DNA from: Lonicera japonica
Lineage: Eukaryota; Streptophyta; Magnoliopsida; Dipsacales; Caprifoliaceae
NCBI GenBank assembly: GCA_021464415.1
Contig: CM038471.1
Span: 12,522,373 to 12,586,372, forward strand
Length of the DNA stretch: 64,000 nucleotides
Direction: 5' to 3'
The notes under the pieces were generated by a model. That model saw nothing but the letters and a program-made list of their open reading frames with translations. It was not told the DNA's origin and did not search any database. A program made the position numbers and the translations under genes. Below are positions 32,700-44,269 of the stretch, one piece after another; position 1 is the first letter of the stretch, and each line of letters starts with the position of its first letter.

Positions 32700-35600
32700 T
32701 GTGACGTCCCGAATCCCGTTCCGAAAATTTTACCTCTGGGATCCGGTTAATCACGGATGCCGTGTGCGACGGCGGGTTTACAATATTAAATCCACAACTT
32801 TTAAAAACTTTACTTTAATAAAAACACGATCTTTAGAAGTCCCGATTTAGAAAACTTTGGCATGTGGAGTTCATTTCATCAATAAACCGTCCTATAACAT
32901 TTAAAACCATGTTCCATACAAGTGGAATCACATCAAACCACATTTAAATCAACTTCACATATGAAAACCATCAATACAAGTTTACAATGCCAATCGTTTA
33001 TCAAATCACAGTCCATTTACAACAAAAGGGAAAACAAAACAATTATACAATACAGTCCTTATCAAAAAGGACTATGAAAGGTCCATGGACATCAGAGGCT
33101 TCTAAATAGATACACCACGCTCCAATCCCATATTCCTATCCTGCAAAAATGTTAAAAAACAGGATGAGCCAAATTCGGGCTCAGTGGGAACTATATAGGT
33201 TTTGTTATATGAAAATACACATAGCAACCACATGCACGTGCAGGTTTATATAGAAAGTATGTGCTTTACTCTAAAATAATGGTTCGAAGACCATGCACAG
33301 CAATGCAAACCCACACACTCGTGCATGCAAACCCCACTAGGATTCATATCCTAGTCATCGAATACTAATTACCCAACTAACCGATCACATCCGTAAATAT
33401 CCCATAAGTGAACCTCTCACGTGTTCCCATATTACTAAGGAATCATCAGTCCAAGGTCATCTTGTTCTAATGCTAGCTTCCTACGGCTCGTCACGCCTTA
33501 GTGGATCAGTTATACAACTTATGTCGACTACCCGTGCCTATATCGAAAGTCAATAACTACAGGCCAAGTATTTATTGTTTCCACTTTAATTATAATTTAT
33601 TATGAATCTTATACTTGGCCAGCTAATAGGCTTTAGCTCAAGTTCATTCATCTAAGCGTTATATTACGGCGTTCTCTCAGTAGGCTATTTTGTTAGTTAT
33701 GATTTCCCTTTCAATTATTAGTGCTTTATGTTCATTATGATCCGGCTATCAAGTCTCATGAATCACACTTACTCCCACGCCCATATTCTATATCTAAGGC
33801 TCACAGTTATCATATCTTTCCACTTTATACATATAATACATTATGAAAAGCTTGATAGTTCTCTATGTGTACCATGTCTGTCTAATAGTGTCCGCCTACG
33901 TCGCTACATCATTTATATCATAGCCAAGGCAACAAACATAAATTTATAGGAGACATGATACGATACGATTCAATAATAATAACATAATCCATAATCTTAA
34001 TAGCTCTCGTATCACGTCTCTAGCATAATGCCTCAGTTTCACCCCGCGGTCAGTCCAGACCTAGAACAACTAATCCCGAAGGGTCGAAAGCTCTAATCCA
34101 TGTCTCCTCCGAGTGGGAAGTGACTCAGGGACTTCTTTCTCCAAGTAAATCATTCGGAGATAACCATGCAGGACATTTTCCCAGGAATAAACTCCGAATA
34201 GTTAACAAGGAGAACACCTCATACAAGCCATCTCGACACCCCGAAAAGAACTACACCAAGAGATACCCTAGCAGGGTAATGACCATTAGTAGCCCAACTA
34301 CTTTCCGGAAAACTCACCATTGGGAAAGTAGTGACACACGGGACCTGCTCCGTTGCCGGGAAAACTCATCTAACCGAGAACACATAGTCCTGTTAGAAGG
34401 CAAGATACCTAGAGTGGGCTCTCCTTTGTGGACAAGCACAACCACCAGCGAAATCACCGACTTCATTTTTCCTATGCACGGTTTAGGGAATTTCACCCAG
34501 GGATGACAATAAGCGGCCCGTCTTCGAGCCATGCGGGCGCTACCCGGTGCTCGGTCCACCATATCCAGCCCATACGTGTGATCGTAACAACAGGAATATC
34601 TTGATTCTTCACTTAACAGTGTATACAATCATCAATCATCTATCACACGTATGGCTAACAACATATATATGTATAGAATCACACAATTGTCATCATTACA
34701 TAATCATGGTTATCGATAGCATCACTATCACGTTTGTATTCCATGGCCTTATAGCCAATTAGGTCATATTCGACATTTTTCAATGTCTAACATATCAAGT
34801 GTATAAAACCAAGACCGTATACCACTTATGAGGGTTCTCGTGTCATTCTAGCCAGCCAAGCATTGATTATTGTGGTTCTAGTTCAACCGGTGTTCATACA
34901 ACATACTCGACTATGTGTGCATGTATGGTCATGGCAACCCATGCCCCGCTAATGCCTGTTTATTACATTATTAGATGGTATCTAGATCATATTCTTGTTA
35001 CTAGTGCCTACCATGTATCGTACAAGGCTCTAAACTCAAGAGTCGTTGCGTTACATTACGCCCTAACGGGTTTTTATGGTAAACATCATGGATGGTGTCC
35101 TGCAATCCCTTCTATTAGCAGAAGTAAATATTTTTAACGTTAATACCCGTAATCAACCATCAAACAAGCTTAATTCCCAAAATGCCAAAATTCCTAGGCT
35201 TAACATGTATGCATGAGATAGGTTCTTGATGAATCATATCATATATAAGTCAAAACATGGATTAAATGCTCAAAGTATGTAATAGATGCAAGAACCTATC
35301 AATATCTAATGCCAATTGAAGATTAATCAGCCCAACCCCATGAACATGCATACAACCTAGGTCTTTTTGTAGAAATTCCTCAATTCAGATACAAATCGCT
35401 AATACAACACGTAAAGGTTTGTAAAAAAAGTTTTATACTAGTGTTTCAATCTTAGAGTAGCAATATTGAGGAGTTGAAGAAGCATAAACATCGTATCGCT
35501 AAAACCCTAGCTCGCCTCCTAGCTCCACGCGTGAAGACGAAGGTGGAAGATGATGAATAGTGACAAATGGGGTGTTTTGAAACTCAAATCTTGAAAATGG

Positions 35601-36241
35601 TGAGAGATGTATGGAATATCTTGTCTCTCTCTCTCTAAATCTCCCTCAAGTCTCTCCCTCACGCCCCTTGATGTTGTGTGTTCAAAAATGGAGGTATAGG
35701 GGTGTTAAATGGGTGAAAGACGGGTTAAAAATGCTCAAAACCAACATTCAGGTGAATCATGATCGATCATGGGTCCCCCATGATCGATCATGAACCATTA
35801 TGGAACTCCTCTGGAGGACTATGATCGATCATGGAAGTCACTACAGCATAAAATGACTTTCTAAGCCCAAAACGGACCTCGAAATGGATGAATCTTGACT
35901 CGGTCCAAACACGAAAGTTATAGAGGGAAAAGAAATGAAGACGTGGCCACAAACGAAGAGTCATTTGGATATCGGATAAAGAAGTTATGGTCTCACAAAG
36001 TTGACCAAAAATTGACGAATTGCAAAAAGTCGAAACACGCGATTATCGCATCTGTTTCAATCTGAACCACTCGAATAACGTAATAATTGCTCCCTCAAAC
36101 TTAATATACTTAAAATGACATGTTAAAAGTATCGGGTCAAATGCAAAGAGCTCCAAACCCAATGCTCACGCTCTAACGAAATTTAAGCCTTACCGGGCTT
36201 AAGAGAAGATTAACACGGGAAAAAGAACACGGGGTATTACA
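32700..36241 (-). mobile_element. Solo LTR, 3.5 kb, inside the AP2 pseudogene
   Basis: TGTGACGTCCCG...CGGGGTATTACA with GGTGG on both sides (32695-32699 and 36242-36246). Exact removal rejoins the AP2 reading frame. Length and ends suggest a Ty3/gypsy chromovirus (Del/Tekay-like) LTR; this is an inference. On the minus strand it reads TGTAATACCCCG, then palindromes, a CTATACC box and leader-like sequence, so I place it on the minus strand. Small frames inside (33728-33949, 34120-34506 and others) have no domain. Confidence 0.85.
35690..35832 (-). promoter_or_regulatory. CATGATCGATCATG palindromes in the solo LTR
   Basis: Perfect palindromes at 35758-35771, 35779-35792 and 35821-35832, spaced 21-42 bp apart. 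In the minus direction a TATA-like CTATACC (about 35694-35700) lies some 60 bp downstream. The motif is the same as that at 42947-43068 in an unrelated LTR-like region. Confidence 0.45.
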
Positions 36242-36866
36242 GGTGGAGTTAGTAGCAAACCTTCTGCCATACTATCGATCAAGCTCGGCATGTCAAACAT
36301 AGCCTCTTCGTCTATAAATGTCGAAGTTTCTGCACTCACTGACTCCTCATTTAGCAAATATTTTGAGTTATTATGTTTGTTCTCCATGCCGGTCAATCTA
36401 GTAGACTGCGGTGTCATAGAGGGATAGCAATTATTTGTTGGCTCCTGAAAAGCCTGGGCAACTTCAAAAGCGCCATTTGTATATCATTGGGTGTAGAAGA
36501 CCAAGCTCTCTTTAGAATCCAAGCAAGAATCTTAGGAAGTTGAAACTCGGCTTTCTCACCCTGGAGCGCCAGTACAACCACATTGTAGGCTTGCGTTGCC
36601 ATCTCCGGGGTCGGGAATGTGCCGAGCCATATTCTTGACTTTTTGTTCTGCTCTCACACTTCGCACAACCATTTACTCGATTTCTTGCACTTTACTTTTC
36701 TATAAACCAGATGTCGAGTCTCCTTGAACTTCTTCCTCCCAGCTTTTCACTTGTTTTTTATTTGTTGCGAATCAGGCAACAAATTACTAGTGGTAATTTT
36801 TGAATTGCCACAAGAAGACGATAATGAAATTGAAGAAGGTGAAGATTGATGTTCAAGAAAGTCCAT

Positions 36867-37410
36867 TTTTAGATAGAGGAGATAAAAAGAAAATTATTTT
36901 ACATAAAACATAAAATTAAAGAACTTATGTAACAAAAAAAAATTTTTTTACCTGATTTCATGTAATTACTTTTGAAATGAATAATTAATAAAAACAAATA
37001 TTTTCCTATGTAACCAAAAAACGGAAGGAGGGACTGTGTTACATAAACTTTCGGAAAAACTGTGAGTCCCTTTCAGAAAAAATCGGCTCGAGTAGACTTG
37101 TGTCCACGTGAATAGCATATATGTTACATTTAGGGTCGAATCTTAATTTGATTTTAGAAGGAATGAGTCAAAAGGATTTCTTCATAATTATTTTCGAGGG
37201 AAAAATACTTTTCTTTTTTTTTTTATTTTAATATAAGGATACTTATTTGTTTTATTTAAAATATCTTTCATTAGTTTCTTTTAGTTTTTCCTAAAAATAA
37301 ATTAGTCACTACCGGCCACCCTTACCACCACTATCATCCCCCTCCGGAGCACCGGCAAATATTACCGAAGTGTTATAACCTAACAGAAGTTCCAGCAAAG
37401 GTACTACAAA
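36867..37410. other. Upstream region of the AP2 pseudogene
   Basis: AT-rich, collinear with 61934-62485. It contains TCCACGTGAATAG (ACGT core) at about 37102. No gene is seen. Confidence 0.4.
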
Positions 37411-37837
37411 TATATTTTTGCATGTACTAAATCCACAAGCAAAAAAATGATATATTTTTTAGTTTAAAATATGTTTTTGCACTAAATCTTCAAGCAACTG
37501 ATGATATATTTTTAGTGCAAATTTGTTTTCACACTAAAACTACAATCAATTAATGATACATATTTTAGTGCAAATCCATTTTTGCACTAAATCCACAAGC
37601 AAAAAATGATACATATTTTAGTGCAAATCAGTTTTTACACTAAATTCTCAAACAACTCATGATACTGTTTTTGCACTAAATTCACAAGCAATTAACATTA
37701 TAAATTTTAGTGCCAATATGTTTTTGCACCAATCCGTAAACAAATTAAGATGTATTTTTTTGTACAAATTCATTTTTACACTAAATTTGTAAGCAATTAA
37801 AGACGTAAATTTTAGTGCAAATTTATTTTCGCACTGT
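37411..37837. repeat. Array of TTTAGTGCAAA...TTTGCACTAAA hairpins, 53-60-bp period
   Basis: About seven units, each with ATTTTAGTGCAAAT, a 4-6-nt gap, then TTTTTGCACTAAAT and CACAAGCAATTAATGAT. Clear paired arms lie at about 37509-37540, 37562-37593, 37616-37647, 37703-37733 and 37808-37837; others have lost one arm. It starts 550 bp upstream of the AP2 pseudogene start. The array is kept in copy B at 62486-62908. Confidence 0.7.
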
Positions 37838-38807
37838 ATAAAAAATCTCGTCGGAGCTCTCATGTCCTTGTTGGAAGTTCGACAATGGTCGCCGTAGCTC
37901 CAGTGGACGATGGTACGTAGCAAAAGTAGTTGGCGAGGCTTAATGGCCACCAATGGTAATAAAAAAAATTGTAGTAAGGGTATAATTGAACATTAAAAAT
38001 AAGGGTGTATCTTTTTATTGAACAAAGATTTGAAAATTGTCCTCATGGCTAAAGAAAATTATGAAGGAAGTCATTTATCTAGTTTGGAATAATAAGGTAT
38101 CCTTAACTTGAATATAGTTATGGAAGAGGTACTTAGAACTCATTTTCTCTTGATTTTAAGTTGGATGCAATGTGAATAAGATTAATTTTAGACATAATTT
38201 TATTTTTATTAATGATTTCTTTCAATTAGTTTATTTTAATTTATGTAATTTTTTAACCTACTTTTACAATATTATAGTTTTAAAAATTGAGAATTATATC
38301 CACCGATAAAAATTATTTTATATTTTTACATTTAATTTTTAATTTAGATTCTTAATCAGCATCTACTTTCATATTAATTTATTTCCTATTTCTTTTAAGC
38401 GTTTATTAAGAACTCTTTTTAATAACACTATACTAAATTAGAGATAGTTTAACCGTACAATAATAAAACATCCTTTGCCAACGGCTGAATCGAATAATAG
38501 TAGTTTAACCATACACTATATTAATCATTTTCGTTTTAACTCCAAATAAAAATATGGGTGCAGAGGTCAAAAAAACTTATTTAATATATATATATGTATA
38601 TAATAAAAATAAAAAACTAACCTCATTTTTATATATCAACATAATTTATAAAATATAATTTACAATTTTTACTCTCCAAATATTAAAAATACATCATCTC
38701 TCCAATAATATCCTCTGATACAAATTTGGGACACCCGTGGGGTGTCAATTTTACCATAAGGCTGTCGGCAGCGAATCCACCTTAACCCACAAATTTTGTT
38801 TCGTATA
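37838..38807. other. AT-rich spacer
   Basis: No gene is seen. The block TATCAACATAATTTATAAAATA...ATTAAAAATACATCATCTC (about 38625-38700) recurs at 40010-40080. Confidence 0.4.
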
Positions 38808-40630
38808 GTAGTAAATATATAAACTTACCATATTACTAAGTTTTACTTAAATGGATAAGCTTTATTTTTATGACACTAAAAGAATAAAGGTGACCCGTAT
38901 CCCACAAATCAAATTACCATGGCATACTTGTATCATCCTTCGATCGTTTGGTTTATTTTTTCTACCGGGCATGCATCTTTTACCAGTATGAGCGAAACAT
39001 GTAAGCTTTACTCATATGACTAATTTTGATACAATATGCGGTGTAATTTCAATCTAAACTTAAAACTTAGTCATATGAGTGGATCCTCAACGCAGCTTCT
39101 TTGACATAAGTATGACCACCTTACCACTATACTCACACTCGACCCCACCTAATCCCACCTCTATTAACGCACTTAATATGTAAGCTTCCTATATATATAA
39201 TTAGGCCATTTCAAGTACGCATTAGTGAGTATGCAGTTGGTCAAAAGAATATAATAGTAAATATATAAAACTTATCATATGACTATGTTTTACTCAAACG
39301 GGTAAGTTTTACTCTTATGACACCAAAAAAATGAAAGTGACTCGTATCGCACAAACCAAAAAATAAGAAATAAACTGGTGAAACATGCTTGTATCATCCA
39401 AATGAACATGGCATACTCGTATCATCCTTCGCCCGTTTGGCATTTTAATTTTTCTACCGGCTTCTTTCACCTGTATAGCCAAACATATAAGCTTTACTCA
39501 TATGACTAATATTGTTACCATATGAGGTGTAATTTCAATCTAAACATAAAACTAATATATATATATATATATGTCCATTAAATTTATCATTTTAGTTGTG
39601 AATGGTATTATACCAAGTGAAAACACAAGAAAACAATATGTGGGATCCTCAACGCGGCTTCTTTGACAATAAGTGGGATCCTCTACTCACACTTGACCCA
39701 ACCTAATCCCTCCTCTATTAACTCACTTAATATGTAAGCTTCCTATATATAATTAATACACAAATTTTTAACTACACAAACAGATATATACGTACATATT
39801 ATAAAATATAAATAGTTTTATCATTATAAAAATATGGAGTATAATAATATATCTTCTTTTCTAAAAATTTCATCCTCAAAATTTGAAATAAGTCGACCCA
39901 CAATTAAAGGAGTAACACAACCTAATCTTTCATATCAAATTGTAACTCTCTAGACTGTGATGGTGAAAAATATGCATTTAAAATAAAAAAATCGAACCAA
40001 GTTCATTTTTACATATCAATATAATTTGTAAAATACAATTTTCAATTTTTACCCTCCAAATATTGAAAATACATCATCTCCTAGTACTATTAAAAAAAAT
40101 ATAATCTAAACAAATCTAACCTCCTATTCAATTTCACACTGCCTCAAGTCACGTGTTCCACAAAAAAAAAGGAAAAATAAAAGACGGTATATAATTTACA
40201 ATAACATAAAATTTTATAAGAAAAGAGTACTTCTTCTTCCGAAAAAAGTTCAACGTTCACAAGAAGGGTGGGTCCTTTTTTACCTTATTAGATGAAATGA
40301 TTAATTATCAAAGGACAAAAAAAAATTATTAATTATTGTTATCCTATCATTCGGTATTTTTATGTTTCTCAAATTCATTTATCAATGGGGTTGAGTAGTC
40401 CACGTGATCAGCATATTAGATTTAGGGTCCAATCTTAGTTTGAGTTTAAGTTGAATGTCTTGATGGAGTGAGAATAAGATTAATTTTAATTTCAAATTAA
40501 AATGTATAAATTTATTATATGGTTAAGTTTTATTAAACGGGCAAACTTTACTCTTATGACATTAAAAGAACAAACCAAAAATATAAAATGGGTAAAGCAA
40601 GGTACGTTGTATCATCCAAATGAGTATGTC
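38808..40630. repeat. Local direct repeats, two and a half units
   Basis: Unit 1 (about 38808-39210) and unit 2 (about 39255-39765) share GTAAATATATAAA, TAAGTTTTACT...CTTATGACAC, GTATCATCCTTCG, TTTCTACCGG, GGATCCTCAACGC.GCTTCTTTGACA and TTAATATGTAAGCTTCCTATATAT. A partial third copy lies at about 40500-40630. It is non-coding and the origin is unknown. Confidence 0.7.
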
Positions 40631-41047
40631 CCTCCATCAAGAGGACGTGGTTTATTATTGTTGTTGAAGGGGGAGATATGATGTGTATTTCCATTTTGTA
40701 GAGAGGATATATATATATATATATTTTAGCAACTCTACTTAGAGAAATTTAAACATAAAATCTCTTACTAAATAGTCACGAGGACCTAATAAACCACTAG
40801 ATCAATTCCATAAGATCTAAGAGGATCTTGTAAATTTATATTTTAAAATTATCTTGATATAATAAAAATGTAGCTAGTTTAATTTAATATATTTTTTTGA
40901 TCACCATGAGTCGGAAACTTACAATTTAGCATTAAAGGTTAGATTGCGTTATCTCTTCAACTTAGGTTGATGATGTTTTAAATTTGGATGACGAAAATTT
41001 AAAAATGATAGTAGATTATGATATTTCCTATTTTTTTATTACTAAAA

Positions 41048-41091
<44 letters not shown>

Positions 41092-41284
41092 TATATGCAT
41101 ACGTGTGTCATATGTAGGGTTTTAGGAGCCACCTTAGGTTTGTTAAGGTGGACATGTGTCCAAGGAAATGATTAGACAAATGAAAATTGAGGAATTCACC
41201 ATTTTTTGGAAGCTAACGTGGCAAGCAAATAGTTGGTGGGGCCTTTAGTTTAACACTTATGAATATATATACATATATAAATAC
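40631..41284. other. Degenerate sequence with possible polypurine/LTR start
   Basis: GAAGGGGGAGATATGATGTGTATTTCC at about 40667 resembles a polypurine tract plus LTR start and recurs at about 42227-42265, together with ATTATCTTGATATAATAAAAAT (40851 and 42292). A 20-unit AT microsatellite spans 41052-41091. No coding sequence is recognised. Confidence 0.35.
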
Positions 41285-41680
41285 AGTCTCATCTTTTTAA
41301 AGATCGTTTTTAAGTTAGTTAATTTAAAAATTATTTTTTTTGAAGAGATAAACAAATGAATTTTTTTATAAAATTTGGTAGATATTATATCCATAATGAG
41401 TAGATCATTTCCACCAAATTTCATAAAAAAAATCAATCATGAAGTAGGTTAACTGAAAAATTGATATATATATATATACGTATTTTTGGACATTGGAATT
41501 TTAAATTTTTTGTTAACTCATTTCCTATTTGATTTTTTTGATGAAATTTGATGCAGATGATCTACTCGTTATAGAAATCATTCTCACAAAGTTTTATAAA
41601 AAAATTCAACTATTTACCCTTTCTCTTAAGGACTGTCCTTAATTTAGCTACCTTAAGGACGGTTCTTAAGAAAAGGGAAT
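41285..41680. mobile_element. Foldback (MITE-like) element, arms of about 170 bp
   Basis: The left arm (for example AATGAGTAGATCATTTCCACC and TTTTTTTATAAAATTTGG) pairs with the inverse of the right arm (41500-41675, with GATGATCTACTCGTTATAG and TTTTATAAAAAAATTCAAC). The outer parts TTTTTAAGTTAGTTAA and its inverse are weaker. The centre is an AT microsatellite. No clear target duplication was found. Confidence 0.55.
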
Positions 41681-42646
41681 TATATATATATATATATATA
41701 TATACGTATATTTGTTCTATATATGCAAGAGTGGGCGATGTAGAAAAAAAGTAAGAGTGGACATAAGCAGGAAGATAGTGGGCTTTCTTGGGGAGTATGG
41801 TGATATTTTATGGTGTTATTCTTGAAGCAAGTGGATGTATATAATATGTATATAAATTTTTAATGTAATTCTATGTTATAGTGAAAATTGTTTAACTTTC
41901 GGTATTAATGTTGATTATTTGTGCTAATTAAATTGTTATGGAACTAATTGATATATATGGTTAAATTTTTTTTGTTAAGATATCTAATAAGTTCATCGTG
42001 TAAGCTTAGAAAGAAGTTTCGATGAAGTTAGAGTGAGAGGGTTAGTTTTTAACATGTTATTGAGAGAAATCCGCTTATGTGGTTGAGGTGGTGGTTTTTT
42101 TGAAATTTTGTTGAGTTGTTGAGTTGATTGGTGTTATGTGGTACAAGATTGGAGAGCGGTGTTGGATAGAATTAGCGAATCGGGTGCTAGTCCAACGGTT
42201 TCATCTATTTTTTCTTTTTGTGTAGATAGGGGAGATCAATATGATGCATATTTCATTTTGTAGAGAGCATATTGTATATTTGTATTTTAAAATTATCTTG
42301 ATATAATAAAAATACAATTTGTGTAGTTTATTTTCTTTTTCCGACCTCTGCAGGTCGGAGTGTCACAATTTGAGTTCCCCACACCCGCCCTCCCTCGAAC
42401 AATCAATCATTAGCTATCACTCTATCAACATCAAACGATAGTCAATATATTCCAAAAAAAAATACAATTACAAGTCACAAAGAATGCGTTATATTAAATA
42501 TGTTCCAAAAAAATGGAATTAATATTTCAGACATTTAAAATTAGAAAAAAAATATTATTACCTGAATTTTCTCATGGAAGGAGTTTGTACTCATTTCCTT
42601 TTGACCATAAACTAATGAAATTACTATATTCTTAAAAAATGTAAGA
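41681..42646. other. Degenerate region, no gene recognised
   Basis: Contains the second copy of the repeat noted at 40667, and a perfect stem-loop CCGACCT-CTGC-AGGTCGG at 42341-42358. The G-rich text at 42000-42200 may be decayed coding sequence, but no domain could be read. Confidence 0.3.
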
Positions 42647-44250
42647 TTGAAACATATTATGGTAGGTGTTAAGAACACTATGATTTTAAGTGATAAACGC
42701 ATAATATTGACATGTCTAAGCTCCTTCCCGAAGTCGCTTGACGCGTTTGTTGCTTTAACTCTGCCTAATTATCTACTTATCTCGAGATTAGTGCTTTAGC
42801 GAATGTTGTATCTAACATTGCCCAAGTTGGTGTATATTTTGTAGTATTCCATGTTTTTGTAGGATTGGAATACAATGGCATTGCATGAGGTGATCAAGAG
42901 CAAGCTTAGTTAGCTTGCAAAGTGCTGAGTGAAGAAATTCCAGAACCATGATCGATCATAGGCATGTCCATGATCGATCATGGGCATAACCATGATTGAT
43001 CATGGAACCATTTTTTCTGGCAGAACACTTCCATGATCGATCATGGGCATGACCATGATCGATCATGGCCTGGCGAGTATACCTACTACTTGCTCCTTTC
43101 AGCCTGTTTTGAGGGATTATTGTCTCTAGATATTTTCCCTTGTTTATTTTATTATTTTCTTAGTTATTTTGTGGCTAGTTTAGGCCAAGGAAAGGGGTAG
43201 ATAGTGGGAATCTAGTTTTACACATTTACAAGTTCTAGAGAGAAGGGAAAGCTTTTGAGTATTGTTCTTCATTTTCCTTTGTAAGTGTTTTAATTTGTAA
43301 GAATGATTTCTTCTTCTATAATATTTGTTCTTTCATTCATTATGGAGTAGTCTATTACTAAGGTTACGGAGGTGAATCGCGATATAATTTTCGATGATTA
43401 ATGGCTCAATCCATGTTTAAAGTTTGATAAATATTTGTGAATCCTTTTCTTCATCATATCTTCCATGATTTCAAGCTTTCTAGGTATTTTCATATTAAGT
43501 TAAGACTTTATATGCCTTGTATATTTAGTTCTTGGTTGTTAATGAACATACAACATATTTATATGGTTCTAGAAAGCTTATAGTCTCTTTCCCCCATTTA
43601 TGGAGTTTTTGTCCTCTTTGTAGAAATTATAAATAGTTCATAAAACTCCATAGATGGATTATAAATTTGTTTAGCTTTCCTTTGATTCATTTATTGATAT
43701 ATTGAGTGCTTCTTACACTATATGTGATACTTAGACTCTTTATTTTCTACCATAAGTGATAAATGATGAGATGACAAATTTATACCATAAACTTCATTCC
43801 GTTTCATTGTTAGGATTCACTTTCTAATTTTCATTCTTTAAACCATGAGATTACGTACACTTTCTAATCTTTTTATGATGAGTTTGTCATATCTATCTCG
43901 AATTAGATTCATCGGGAATGGGTTGCCTTGCTTCACACCCATAGCTAAGAGGTAGGAATGATAACCTCGTTTTTGGTGGAATGTCGTTTGTCTCTTTCTT
44001 AATATAGCTTCAATCCGGGAATGAGTCGCCTAGCATCGCACCCTTTGCTATTGAGAGATACACCAACATTTCCCATATCTCGAGAAACCTTGTGTTGAAA
44101 TCTTTATATGAGCTAGTGATCACCGTCTCTTAAATCGTAACTAACTGATGTGTCAAGAAATTGGTACAATTTAGGGCACTAATATATATCTTGAAGAGCA
44201 TATATTACTACATTTGTTATGTTTTTGAAGCTTTTCAGGTATTTGGAATT
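42647..44250 (+). repeat. LTR-like sequence with CCATGATCGATCATGG cluster
   Basis: Non-coding, with LTR-type features: a palindrome cluster (42947-43068), a possible leader, and later two parallel motifs GAATG(G/A)GT.GCCT.GC.TC.CACCC (about 43916 and 44019) each followed by a gene-free stretch. Exact borders are not visible, so assignment to an LTR is tentative. Confidence 0.35.
42947..43068 (+). promoter_or_regulatory. Five CCATGATCGATCATGG palindromes
   Basis: Perfect 16-bp palindromes at 42968-42983, 43031-43046 and 43053-43068. Variants CCATGATCGATCATAG (from 42947) and CCATGATTGATCATGG (from 42990) complete the cluster. GGCAT words separate several of them. The spacing is irregular (20-41 bp). 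Confidence 0.6.
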
Positions 44251-44269
44251 AAATCGAGAAGTTTGCAAT

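Larger units (their letters stand above)
32625..36866 (-). pseudogene. CBF/DREB1-type AP2/ERF transcription factor pseudogene, split by a solo LTR
   Basis: CBF/DREB1 proteins are AP2 activators of cold and drought genes. From ATG 36866-36864 the minus strand reads MDFLEHQSSPSS, stop TGA at codon 40 (36749-36747), then KAGRKKFKETRH (the CBF signature before AP2). The AP2 core follows: VYRKVKCKKSSKWLCEV, stop TGA at codon 71 (36656-36654), [19 protein letters not shown] and [12 protein letters not shown] frameshift near 36420 leads to the C-terminal DEEAMFDMPSLIDSMAEGLL. Here a solo LTR (32700-36241) interrupts. Beyond it the frame continues with FSWGEMDWNIDLTLWKD and a stop (32627-32625), the CBF 'LW..' ending. 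Without the LTR it is about 695 nt, the normal family length. The conserved YRG is YRK and DSAWR is lost. Confidence 0.88.

Noticed and set aside
34120..34628. Open frames of 128 and 104 codons on opposite strands
   Set aside because: Both fall in the 3.5-kb solo LTR. Copy B interrupts or shifts them, and neither has a recognisable domain.
36414..36602. Possible functional short AP2 protein from an internal Met
   Set aside because: It starts after the DNA-contacting part of the AP2 domain, and upstream stops plus a frameshift mark a pseudogene.
37411..37837. Regularly spaced short repeats resembling a CRISPR array
   Set aside because: Units are imperfect, the 'spacers' are themselves repeated, and the context is a plant nuclear genome.
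42341..42358. GC-rich stem-loop that looks like a transcription terminator
   Set aside because: Bacterial-type terminators do not apply in a plant nucleus and no gene ends there; noted only as a stem-loop.
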